Positions 56,616 to 63,553 of a stretch of DNA of 64,000 nt are shown here, piece after piece. The DNA comes from Pseudomonas marvdashtae (GTDB lineage Bacteria > Pseudomonadota > Gammaproteobacteria > Pseudomonadales > Pseudomonadaceae), in NCBI RefSeq assembly GCF_014268655.2, contig NZ_JABWQX020000002.1, forward strand, positions 580,501 to 644,500, in the 5' to 3' direction. The notes under the pieces are model-generated. The model had not been told where the DNA came from and ran no database searches. It was given only the letters and a program-made list of their open reading frames with translations. Within the stretch, counting starts at the first letter, position 1. Every line of letters begins with the position of its first letter. The position numbers and the translations under genes are program-made.

Positions 56616-56771
56616 ATGCTGAAGGATTTCAGATGCGGTCACTGCAAAAGACTTCTGGCCCGCATGGGCGAGAACACCGAACTCCAGATCAAATGCTCCC
56701 GATGCGGAACGTTGAATCATGTGAAGGCCGTTGAGCCTCGAGTGAACGCCGGCGAGCGACATGAGCGCTAA
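56616..56771 (+). CDS. Com-like zinc-finger protein (phage Mu Com family)
   Basis: 51-residue protein with a zinc ribbon: C-x2-C in DFRCGHCKRLL (residues 7 and 10) and C-x2-C in IKCSRCGTLN (27 and 30). Mu Com is a small zinc protein that unmasks the ribosome binding site of the mom gene; here no mom lies next to it. ATG at 56616 has a strong SD (GGGAGGG, spacing 6), so longer frames from 56490 are rejected. It is the first gene after the tailocin leader and is followed by two secreted-protein genes. RNA target unknown. Confidence 0.75.
   Translation: MLKDFRCGHCKRLLARMGENTELQIKCSRCGTLNHVKAVEPRVNAGERHER
56680..56759 (+). repeat. 80-bp direct repeat, copy 1 (inside com)
   Basis: The 3' half of com, from AACTCCAGATCAAATG to AACGCCGGCGAGCGA. 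Copy 2 at 57479-57558 differs at three positions that I can see. Confidence 0.9.
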
Positions 56772-56811
56772 AGCTGCTTAATCAAAATCATCCGAATCAA
56801 AAGGTTATCTC

Positions 56812-57453
56812 ATGAAAAAAGTTACCGTTGCTTCATTGCTGGGCTTGTTTCTATTTTCTGGCGCATTCGTTAACGCTTGGGCTGAAACCGCCCAATCCTG
56901 GAACTTGGCAAAAGATGTGATCTTCGCAAAAGAGCGTGTTGCGACAGGCTCGCCTTGGGCGTTCATGGAAAACACCTCTGGCGTGAATAATCCCGACAAC
57001 TACATCCTTCTGCCGTCGTTTACGGCCGATGTATGTGGCGGAAGGCCTGCGACCTGCTGGCAAGACATTCCGTCCGGGGCTCACGTTACCGTTCACAAGG
57101 AAACCTATAACTACAGTGGAAACGGCAGCTTTACTGTTCCGCCAGGTAATGTGATTTTTCATCCTGGTATGAATAGTCAAACCATCATCCGCTGGACCAG
57201 TCCTGTCACCGGCGCCGTCAATATTCTGGGGCGTATCAACAGTATCCACAGCGCCTGTGGCGATGGTGTTGCATGGTCGCTTAACCAGGGCGGTGCGGTT
57301 CTGCAGTCGGGTAGCTTGGCCAAAGGTGCAGGGGCTGTTTTTTCCCTTAACAATGTATCGGTCACCGCCGCTGCGCCGATTTATTTCGTTCTTGATAAAA
57401 AGACTAATTACTCTTGCGACTCCAGCACCATCGACATGCTGATAACCAAATAG
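56812..57453 (+). CDS. Secreted Cys-containing protein A of unknown function
   Basis: 213 residues with a clear Sec signal peptide (MKKVTVASLLGLFLFSGAFV, cut near AWA-ET at 24). The mature part has four cysteines (75, 82, 149, 202), probably two disulfides, and alternating beta-rich sequence. The C-terminal part (RWTSPVTGAVNILGRINS, ACGDGVAWSLNQGGAVLQSG, IYFVLDKKTNYSCDS) resembles beta-sandwich modules seen in secreted bacterial carbohydrate-active proteins; that is a pattern impression, not a search result. Paralogue of 57617-58261. It sits between com and the holin under the tailocin promoter. It could be a periplasmic or released accessory factor; no function is claimed. Confidence 0.8.
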   Translation: MKKVTVASLLGLFLFSGAFVNAWAETAQSWNLAKDVIFAKERVATGSPWAFMENTSGVNNPDNYILLPSFTADVCGGRPATCWQDIPSGAHVTVHKETYNYSGNGSFTVPPGNVIFHPGMNSQTIIRWTSPVTGAVNILGRINSIHSACGDGVAWSLNQGGAVLQSGSLAKGAGAVFSLNNVSVTAAAPIYFVLDKKTNYSCDSSTIDMLITK

Positions 57454-57478
57454 CATTCATCGGTTCAAGCAAATACCC

Positions 57479-57558
57479 AACTCCAGATCAAATGTTTCCG
57501 ATGCGGAACGTTGAATCATGTGAAGGCCGTTGAGCCTCGAGTGAACGCCAGCGAGCGA
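57479..57558 (+). repeat. 80-bp direct repeat, copy 2 (orphan com 3' end)
   Basis: Almost identical to 56680-56759 but without the 5' half of com, so it cannot encode a complete zinc finger (the first CxxC is missing). It stands between the two secreted-protein genes, 799 bp after copy 1, marking the edge of a duplicated or recombined cassette. Confidence 0.9.
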
Positions 57559-57616
57559 ACCGTGTGCGGGATAAACCCTGCACGCCTTACTCAATGACAT
57601 CCATCGAGGCAAGAAT

Positions 57617-58261
57617 ATGAAACTCCTGCAAAAAATCCTGCTGGCGACGGCGTTTCTGTCGTCCTTCGTATCCCTGAGTGCCAAGGCTGATACGGCCCTG
57701 TCGTGGAACCTGGCCCGGGACATGTACCTGATGACCGAGGCCGCTCCGGCCAGCTCACCCTGGTCGTTCATGCAAAACAAATCGGGGGTGAATGCCTCGG
57801 CCAACTACACGCTCTTTCCGTCGTTCCAGGCCGGGGTCTGTAATGGCAAGCCCACTACCTGCTGGCGCGACGATGCGACGGGCGCTTGGATCTCCATTCC
57901 AAATGAAAGCTTCACCTTCACCGGCTCGGGCACCAGTTTCGTGTTCAAGCAGGGCGATGTAGCCACGCATCCCGGTACCAACAGCCAGAGCATTTTCCGC
58001 TGGGCCAGTCCTGTCACCGGCAATATCAACGTGCTGGGGCGGGTCAATGACCTGCATAACGCTTGCGGGGATGGTGTTGGCTGGTCGCTCAACCTGGGTG
58101 ACACGGTGCTCCAGTCCGGGAGCCTGGCAAACGGCGGTAGCGCCACGTTCATGCTGAATAGCGTCGCAGTCACGCCGACGTCTTCGCTTTATCTGGTCAT
58201 CGACAGGAAAGCCAACAACTCTTGCGACGCGACCAGTCTCGACATGCTCATCACTCGATAG
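57617..58261 (+). CDS. Secreted Cys-containing protein B, paralogue of protein A
   Basis: 214 residues, signal peptide MKLLQKILLATAFLSSFVSL with cleavage near AKA-DT (24). Cysteines at 75, 82, 150 and 203 match protein A, and by eye about half of the mature residues are identical (shared blocks TCW.D, NSQ.I.RW.SPVTG, ACGDGV.WSLN, VLQSGSLA, DMLIT). An SD (GAGGCAAG) precedes the ATG. Greater divergence in the middle (residues 85-120) suggests a variable surface. Function unknown; context as for protein A. Confidence 0.8.
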   Translation: MKLLQKILLATAFLSSFVSLSAKADTALSWNLARDMYLMTEAAPASSPWSFMQNKSGVNASANYTLFPSFQAGVCNGKPTTCWRDDATGAWISIPNESFTFTGSGTSFVFKQGDVATHPGTNSQSIFRWASPVTGNINVLGRVNDLHNACGDGVGWSLNLGDTVLQSGSLANGGSATFMLNSVAVTPTSSLYLVIDRKANNSCDATSLDMLITR

Positions 58262-58308
58262 CTTGTCGATTCTCTCGTTGTTAACCATCACCCCCCAGGA
58301 AGCCTGAC

Positions 58309-58659
58309 ATGACAAACGAGCAACAAGCGTTGCTGGACATGCCGATCTGGCTGGTCATCGTGCTCGCCTTGGTGGGCGGGGTGTCCGGCGAGATGTGGCG
58401 TGCCGACAAGGAGGGCGCCCGTGGCTGGCCGTTGCTGCGCCGCGTGGTTCTGCGCTCCGGCGCCTGCGTGGTCTGCGGCGTATCGGCAACCATGCTTTTG
58501 TACGCCCTCGGGATGTCGATCTGGAGCGCGTGCGCCCTGGGTTGCCTGACCGCCATGGCCGGTGCCGATGTGGCCATCGGTCTTTACGAGCGCTGGGTCG
58601 CCAAGCGAATCGGCATCGGCGAAGTCCCCCCGCGGGACGTTCCTCCCGACCACTCGTGA
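58309..58659 (+). CDS. Tailocin holin
   Basis: 116-residue small membrane protein with three hydrophobic segments (about residues 11-29, 45-66 and 70-90) and a charged C-terminus. It is in the holin slot directly before the baseplate genes, as in R-pyocin clusters. Holins make the membrane lesion that lets a muralytic enzyme out, releasing the particles by lysis; the lysin is not in this window and should lie further right. Confidence 0.78.
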   Translation: MTNEQQALLDMPIWLVIVLALVGGVSGEMWRADKEGARGWPLLRRVVLRSGACVVCGVSATMLLYALGMSIWSACALGCLTAMAGADVAIGLYERWVAKRIGIGEVPPRDVPPDHS

Positions 58660-58695
58660 ACCCACATCGCTGATCCATAAAAAAGGAGGCGATCT

Positions 58696-59208
58696 ATGGC
58701 CGCCCTTATCGAAAAACCATCGCAGCTATTCTTCGCCATTGCCCAGACGCTGCGCATCACCTATCCCACCTTGAAAGTCGGCAGCCCCCAGGAGTTCGAT
58801 GGCACTGACGACCAACCCTGGGTGCTGATTGCGATTGAGCGCGATGCACCCGGCCACCGTTCCAACAACGGGCGTATCGCCCATGTTCTGACGGTGTCAC
58901 TGCAAGTGGTCATGGCCGTTCCAGGATGGGACGCCTGCGACTTGGCCGCTGAACTGAAGCACTTGGTCATGGATAACCGCTGGGGCCTGTCGGGCGATCA
59001 ATGCGACCTGCCCGCAGAGGTCGATGGCCTGCCATCCACCTTCATCAATCCGGCACGGGCCTACACCGCCTGGACCCTTTCCTTCAGCCAAACCCTGTAC
59101 CTCGGCCCGATGCTGCTGGATGACCCGTTGGGCATCCCGAAATTTGCCCGCACCTGGGAAGTGTCGAACATCGACGACCCGGACCAATACACCGCACTCG
59201 AGGGTTGA
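58696..59208 (+). CDS. Phage-tail-associated protein (between holin and gpV)
   Basis: 170-residue soluble protein beginning MAALIEKPSQLFFAIAQTLR, with an excellent SD (AAGGAGG). In R2 pyocin an uncharacterised gene occupies this place. The look of the sequence (VLIAIERDAPG, VLTVSLQVVM, SFSQTLYLGP) is compatible with a Mu gp37-like or tail-terminator-like fold, but I cannot assign it. It is 3 bp before gene V and surely co-translated with the baseplate set. Confidence 0.6.
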   Translation: MAALIEKPSQLFFAIAQTLRITYPTLKVGSPQEFDGTDDQPWVLIAIERDAPGHRSNNGRIAHVLTVSLQVVMAVPGWDACDLAAELKHLVMDNRWGLSGDQCDLPAEVDGLPSTFINPARAYTAWTLSFSQTLYLGPMLLDDPLGIPKFARTWEVSNIDDPDQYTALEG

Positions 59209-59211
59209 GCC

Positions 59212-59823
59212 ATGTTCGATGCGTTTCTACGGATGCAACTGGGGCCGATCATCGAGCGCCTCGCGCAGATGGAAGCCGAGCTCGAGGACTTGCATCGGCG
59301 CGCCGACGGCGTTTGTCGCATCGGTGTCTGCCAGGAAGTCGATGCGGCTAGCAACACCTGCAAGGTCAGCCATGGCGGACTGCTGACCCCGGCGATCCGC
59401 TTTTTCAACCCGAGCGCCGGCGCTCAGAGCGAGTCGCGGATTCCGTCCGTGGGCGAGCAGTGCCTGTTGCTGAACCATGGCGGCGGCGATGGCGGCGGGC
59501 AGTCGGTGGCGCTGTTCGGCCTTAACGGCGGCCAGTTCCCGCCCGTCTCGACCGAGGCTTCGCTGACGCGTCGCCTCTACCAGGACGGTACGGAAAACGG
59601 CTACGACCATGCCAGCCATGTCCTGCATTGGATGAACGGCCCGGCGACGTTCAGCGGTTCCCGTGAATCGCTCCAGTTGAGCGTTGGCCCATCGAGTCTG
59701 GTGATGACGCCGCAAACCATCGAACTAAAACTGGGCGCCGTCGGCGTTCGGCTCGACGCCGCTGGTGTGCACCTGAGCGGCCCGGTGGTGGATCACCAGG
59801 GGCGCGTCATCAGTACCGCATAA
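59212..59823 (+). CDS. Baseplate assembly/spike protein gpV
   Basis: 203-residue homologue of phage P2 gpV, the trimeric central spike that punctures the outer membrane. An N-terminal helix is followed by an OB-like domain (VCRIGVCQEVDAASNTCKVSH..., GEQCLLLNHGGGDGGGQSVALFGLNGG) and a C-terminal beta-prism with short repeats (LQLSVGPSSLVMTPQTIELKLGAVGVRLDAAGVHLSG). The HxH iron site of the P2 tip is not obvious. Confidence 0.82.
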   Translation: MFDAFLRMQLGPIIERLAQMEAELEDLHRRADGVCRIGVCQEVDAASNTCKVSHGGLLTPAIRFFNPSAGAQSESRIPSVGEQCLLLNHGGGDGGGQSVALFGLNGGQFPPVSTEASLTRRLYQDGTENGYDHASHVLHWMNGPATFSGSRESLQLSVGPSSLVMTPQTIELKLGAVGVRLDAAGVHLSGPVVDHQGRVISTA

Positions 59824-59833
59824 AGGATTTCCC

Positions 59834-60166
59834 ATGATTGGAATCGATCGCAATACCGGCGCGACGGTCGACGACTGGCTGCAATTTGTGCAGCGCGCCA
59901 CCCGCGCACTTACCACGCCGTTGGGCACTCGCCAGAAGCGGCCTTTGTATGGCTGCGCGTTGACCGAGTTGCTCGGGCAGAACCTCGGCGATGACTTGCT
60001 GATTCTTGCCCAGAGCCACGCCGCCCAAGCGTTCTACAACCCGCACAACGGCATCGACGATTTTGAGCCGCAGGTCATCGTCGCCAGCCGGCACGGTGCC
60101 GGATTGCTGCTGCGTTTCGCCGGCACCTGGAAAAACCGCAAACAGACTTTTGAGGTGGTGACATGA
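59834..60166 (+). CDS. Baseplate wedge protein gpW (gp25-like)
   Basis: 110-residue protein of the gpW/gp25 family, the most conserved wedge element of contractile tails. MIGIDRNTGATVDDWLQFVQ and LGTRQKRPLYGC are typical (the family motif is PGERVMRPDFGC-like). Overlaps gene J by 4 bp. Confidence 0.85.
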   Translation: MIGIDRNTGATVDDWLQFVQRATRALTTPLGTRQKRPLYGCALTELLGQNLGDDLLILAQSHAAQAFYNPHNGIDDFEPQVIVASRHGAGLLLRFAGTWKNRKQTFEVVT

Positions 60167-61158
60167 GCATGTTGATTCCCGGCCAGAACCAACTGGCCGA
60201 ACCAGCCATCGTCACCGTCGAAGCGTTCGAGGAGTTGCTCGCAGAGTTCAAGACCTTCGTGGTCGAGTACGTCGCCGCACGCTCTCCTGCAAGCGCCGCC
60301 AAGCTGGTGGACAGTCTCGAGAACGAAAGCGAACTGCTGACCCTGGCCCTCGAGGCGTTCTGCGTTCGGCTGCAAACCCACGAACGCAAATACAACGCCC
60401 GCATCAAGCAGATGCTGGCGTGGTGGGCGACGGGAACCAACCTCGACGCGCGCCTCGCGGACATGGGGCTGGAACGCCAATTGCTCGACCCCGGCGACCC
60501 AGCGGCATTTCCGCCCATCCCTCCGATGTACGAAAGCGATGATGATGCGCGGTTGCGCTACTACCTGGCGCCGCACGCCCCGGCGGCCGGTTCGCGCATG
60601 CAGTATCGGCGGGAGATTTTTACCTTGGGTGAACGGCCAGTGGTGAACGTCGAAAACGCTTCGGCGGGTGAGGTGACGGTCACCTACACCTTCGCACCGG
60701 ATGGTCATGCGGCGCAGATCAAGGACGGCAACGGTCGCCGTACGGCGCCCGGCGAAGTCACGGTCACGGTGCTCTCCCGAGAGGGCAATGGCACGCCATC
60801 CGAGGCGCTGCTCGACGGCGTCCGCGAGCACTTCGCCCGGCCTGATGTGCGACCGGAAACGGATCGGGTCATCGTGCAGGCCGCGCAGATCAAGAACTAC
60901 AAAATCCGCGTCGTGGCGAAGATCAATCCCGGCCCTGACTCCGGTCTCACCCAGGCTGCCGCACAGCGGCAATTGCAGGAATACGCCGAGGCGTGCCATC
61001 GCTTGGAAGGCCGGGTGGACCCGAGCTGGATCGACTACACGCTGCACAGCGCCGGCGCGGTTCAGTTGCAGATTCTCGAACCGCTTGCGCCGATTGTGAC
61101 GACGGCTTTCCAGGCGCCGTACTGCACGGGCGTCGAGGTCGAGGTGGATACGTTATGA
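60163..61158 (+). CDS. Baseplate protein gpJ
   Basis: 331-residue homologue of P2 gpJ (T4 gp6-like wedge). The region AYTAWT-free core shows the conserved YYLAPHAPAAGSRMQYR and EVTVTVLSREGNGTPSEALLDGVREHF segments of baseplate J proteins. Overlaps gpI by 4 bp (ATGA). Confidence 0.86.
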   Translation: MSMLIPGQNQLAEPAIVTVEAFEELLAEFKTFVVEYVAARSPASAAKLVDSLENESELLTLALEAFCVRLQTHERKYNARIKQMLAWWATGTNLDARLADMGLERQLLDPGDPAAFPPIPPMYESDDDARLRYYLAPHAPAAGSRMQYRREIFTLGERPVVNVENASAGEVTVTYTFAPDGHAAQIKDGNGRRTAPGEVTVTVLSREGNGTPSEALLDGVREHFARPDVRPETDRVIVQAAQIKNYKIRVVAKINPGPDSGLTQAAAQRQLQEYAEACHRLEGRVDPSWIDYTLHSAGAVQLQILEPLAPIVTTAFQAPYCTGVEVEVDTL

Positions 61159-61799
61159 ATGACGATCAACCTCGCTTGAGCCTGTTGCCGGTGAACAGTT
61201 CGCCGCTGGAAAGAGCGCTGGACCTGGGCTTCGCCCGGTTGCTCGAGCGCATTGATCCGCCGTTTCCCGAGTTGATGAATCCGCTGGGAACGCCTTTGGG
61301 GTTCCTGCCGTATTTGGCGGCGGATCGTGGGGTCGGTGAGTGGGACGCGGAAGCCAGCGACCTGGAAAAGCGTCTGACTATTTCATTGTCCTGGCAAATC
61401 CAGCGCCAGGCCGGTACTCGCCAAGCGCTGAATCATGCCGTCGAGTCTATGGGATTCGTGCCGCATGTCACCGCCTGGTATGAGCAACAACCTAGTGCTC
61501 ACCCCTACACATTTGATGTGCACGCGGTCATCGGTCGGAGTTGGTCCAGCGGCGATCATAATCGCTTGATACGGCGAATCAATGCCGCCAAGAGCGAGCG
61601 CGACCAGGCCACTATCACGCTCGTACATCAAACGAGGGGCAGTCTGGCGCTTGCGTCAGCCTCCCATGGAGCATTGAGCGAAGCAGAACTGTTTCTGTGC
61701 GGGGCGCTGCCATCACTTGATTTTGATGCACGGCTTATCAGCACCGGCTTTTTCCAACCCTACACCATTAACGATTACGACCTCAGGGCGCAGCCATGA
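61155..61799 (+). CDS. Baseplate/tail protein gpI
   Basis: 214-residue P2 gpI-like protein linking the wedge to the tail fibre. LLPVNSSPLERALDLGFARL and LPYLAADRGVGEWDAEASDLEKRL are characteristic. The ATG at 61155 overlaps the gpJ stop; the longer frame from 60993 is an artefact. GC content falls towards the 3' end, where the fibre genes begin. Overlaps the next gene by 4 bp. Confidence 0.85.
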   Translation: MNDDQPRLSLLPVNSSPLERALDLGFARLLERIDPPFPELMNPLGTPLGFLPYLAADRGVGEWDAEASDLEKRLTISLSWQIQRQAGTRQALNHAVESMGFVPHVTAWYEQQPSAHPYTFDVHAVIGRSWSSGDHNRLIRRINAAKSERDQATITLVHQTRGSLALASASHGALSEAELFLCGALPSLDFDARLISTGFFQPYTINDYDLRAQP

Positions 61800-62326
61800 C
61801 AGAAGACATTACGCGCTTGGTTCGCTTCACTTCCGCCGGCCTGGCCGAAGTGTTAAAGGCGAAAAACCAAGGCTTGAAAGGTGAGATCACCCACATCGGG
61901 GCCGGCACCGCCCGCTACGATCCCAACGGATCGGAAACGGCGCTTCGCAATGAACGACAGCGTGTGCCAATCGTGGATTACGAAGATCTGGATCCAGGGC
62001 AGCTGAGAATGGCAGCTTTGTTTGAGGGGCCGGATGAATATGAGATTGGCGAGTTCGGTTTCTATCTTTCTACCGGCACGTTGTTAGCGGTGTATTCGGT
62101 AGCTGGAAAGTTGCTGACCTACAAAGCGGCGGCCGCGCGAGTATTGCAAAAGTTCACGCTGGATATTTCACCGTTGCCGGCGCAAAGCGTCACGGTGGTG
62201 GTCGGGTCCGACAACCTGAATATTCTGTTGAGTGAAGAAATCGCCACGTTGGCTACCGCCAATATCGACAACATGGTGCGGCACGTTGGCCTGATGTTTC
62301 GAGTAATGGCGCTCGAAGCTAAATAA
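61796..62326 (+). CDS. Tail fibre, baseplate-proximal part (collar/DUF3751-like)
   Basis: 176 residues matching only the N-terminal attachment domain of P2-type tail fibre H: FTSAGLAEVLKAKNQGLKGEITHIGAGTARYDP, a block of NERQRVPIVDYEDLDPGQL, and EIGEFGFYLSTGTLLAVYS. A normal R-pyocin fibre continues for hundreds of residues; this one stops after a short linker, so the receptor-binding part must come from another protein, probably the next gene. There is no sign of a frameshift joining them. Confidence 0.75.
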   Translation: MTEDITRLVRFTSAGLAEVLKAKNQGLKGEITHIGAGTARYDPNGSETALRNERQRVPIVDYEDLDPGQLRMAALFEGPDEYEIGEFGFYLSTGTLLAVYSVAGKLLTYKAAAARVLQKFTLDISPLPAQSVTVVVGSDNLNILLSEEIATLATANIDNMVRHVGLMFRVMALEAK

Positions 62327-62350
62327 TCAAATAGTACAAGGAACCTGAAT

Positions 62351-62971
62351 GTGAGTCTGGAAACCACTATCGCGTCGCTGGTATCAGCGGCCAATAACTT
62401 GACCTCTGTGGTCAATGGAAAAATCGGCAGTATCAACACGACCATGGCCACGGCTTTGACACAGTTCAATGAGTGGCGAAGCCTGAAGGATGTAGAAGGG
62501 GATCCAACTGCCCTGGGCACGATTCGACGCAACGTCTTGCAGGGGCATGTTCACGGGACAGGCGGCGTCTATGGTGCAACGGCACAAGGTGATTTTGTTT
62601 CCACCAACCTGGGTGCCAGCGCAAATGTATACATGCATTTCAAAGTACCGCTTAACATCAATACCAATTCGGAGATGTTCTGGTTCAATATCAAGGGCTA
62701 CAGTTACGGCACAGCCAAAATAATCGACGAAACGTTGGTGGGGTATTGCTACCAGCCCACTCGGGTCCTGCAAAACGCTTCGACTTTTGGAAACATGACC
62801 CCTTCTATCTATGTCGATACAAACGGAAATATTGTCATGCGAATTCTGATTCCAAACATTTATTACACCACCGTGCGCATTGACACCATGCGTGTGGGCA
62901 ATGGTCGGTTGTTCAACCTTGGGGATTTGGTCACCAGGTTGTCGCTGGCCGAAACCGTCGTTTTCAGCTAA
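62351..62971 (+). CDS. Putative fibre tip / receptor-binding protein, GTG start
   Basis: 206 residues. The N-terminal 45 (SLETTIASLVSAANNLTSVV onward) form a helical, probably coiled-coil trimerisation stretch; the rest is a beta-rich domain with many aromatic residues (MFWFNIKGYSYG, TLVGYCYQP, ILIPNIYYTTVRIDTM), as expected of a fibre head. GTG at 62351 follows AAGGA; an ATG two bases upstream runs straight into a stop. Base composition is visibly less GC-rich than the baseplate genes, a mark of exchange of specificity modules. Role inferred from position. Confidence 0.65.
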   Translation: MSLETTIASLVSAANNLTSVVNGKIGSINTTMATALTQFNEWRSLKDVEGDPTALGTIRRNVLQGHVHGTGGVYGATAQGDFVSTNLGASANVYMHFKVPLNINTNSEMFWFNIKGYSYGTAKIIDETLVGYCYQPTRVLQNASTFGNMTPSIYVDTNGNIVMRILIPNIYYTTVRIDTMRVGNGRLFNLGDLVTRLSLAETVVFS

Positions 62972-62980
62972 GGAACGAAC

Positions 62981-63238
62981 ATGTCTGATCTTTCCAACAA
63001 TGACACACCCGAAATTCCCCTGGCCGTACCGTCGCCTGAAATCGAATGGGCTGCCATTCGCACGCGTCGTAATCAACTTCTGCGAGACACGGATTTTACC
63101 CAACTACCGGACTTCCCGGCGACAGAAGCCCAACTCGCCGAGATCAAGGCTTACCGCCAGGCCTTGCGAGACATCCCAGAAGCGGATGAGGAACCGTCCA
63201 GGCTGCGCTGGCCCGTGCTGCCAGATTTCATCAAGTAA
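62981..63238 (+). CDS. Fibre-associated tail assembly chaperone-like protein
   Basis: 85-residue small protein with the motif IEWAAIRTRRNQLLRDTDFTQLPD and a central PATEAQLAEIKAYRQALRDI, which is the signature of the phage tail assembly chaperone family that follows many tail fibres. It starts 9 bp after the fibre tip gene. It probably helps fibre folding or attachment. Confidence 0.78.
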   Translation: MSDLSNNDTPEIPLAVPSPEIEWAAIRTRRNQLLRDTDFTQLPDFPATEAQLAEIKAYRQALRDIPEADEEPSRLRWPVLPDFIK

Positions 63239-63245
63239 ACCACGA

Positions 63246-63265
63246 CCGCGAGAGCGGTTTTTTTT
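63246..63265 (+). terminator. Terminator 1 between fibre module and sheath gene
   Basis: CCGC-GAGA-GCGG followed by T8, 8 bp after the chaperone-like gene. Confidence 0.7.
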
Positions 63266-63276
63266 CGCCCGCATTG

Positions 63277-63296
63277 AGCCCCTAAATGGGGCTTTT
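63277..63296 (+). terminator. Terminator 2 between fibre module and sheath gene
   Basis: AGCCCC-TAAAT-GGGGCTTTT, in tandem with the first hairpin, 28 bp before the next start. Confidence 0.65.
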
Positions 63297-63323
63297 GTGT
63301 TTTCGCATCTGGAGAGACCGTAG

Positions 63324-63551
63324 ATGCCCATTCGTAAGCATTACACCGTGCTGCTGCCATTTCCTATCGGTGGCGGCCACTGGTCGAGCGCCGGCCAGAA
63401 AATGGAGCTGTTGGATGTCGAGGCCAGTGCTTTGCGCAGTGCCGGTCGCCTCGAACTGACCGGCGTCCTGGATACGCAGAAACCGGCAGTTGACACGCAA
63501 GCCACCCCAACCACCCCGGCCAAAAAGGCCACCACCAAGAAGGCTGAATAA
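63324..63551 (+). CDS. Small tailocin protein before the sheath gene, 75 aa
   Basis: 75 residues: a compact N-terminal part (MPIRKHYTVLLPFPIGGGHW) and a low-complexity Thr/Pro/Ala/Lys tail (TTPAKKATTKKAE). GGAGAG precedes the ATG. Similar small genes stand before sheath genes in contractile phage and tailocin clusters; a role in assembly is possible but unknown. Confidence 0.65.
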   Translation: MPIRKHYTVLLPFPIGGGHWSSAGQKMELLDVEASALRSAGRLELTGVLDTQKPAVDTQATPTTPAKKATTKKAE

Positions 63552-63553
63552 CC

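Noticed and set aside
60993..61154. N-terminal extension of the gpI gene
   Set aside because: Lies entirely within gpJ in another frame; the ATGA overlap at 61155 is the normal coupling of J and I.
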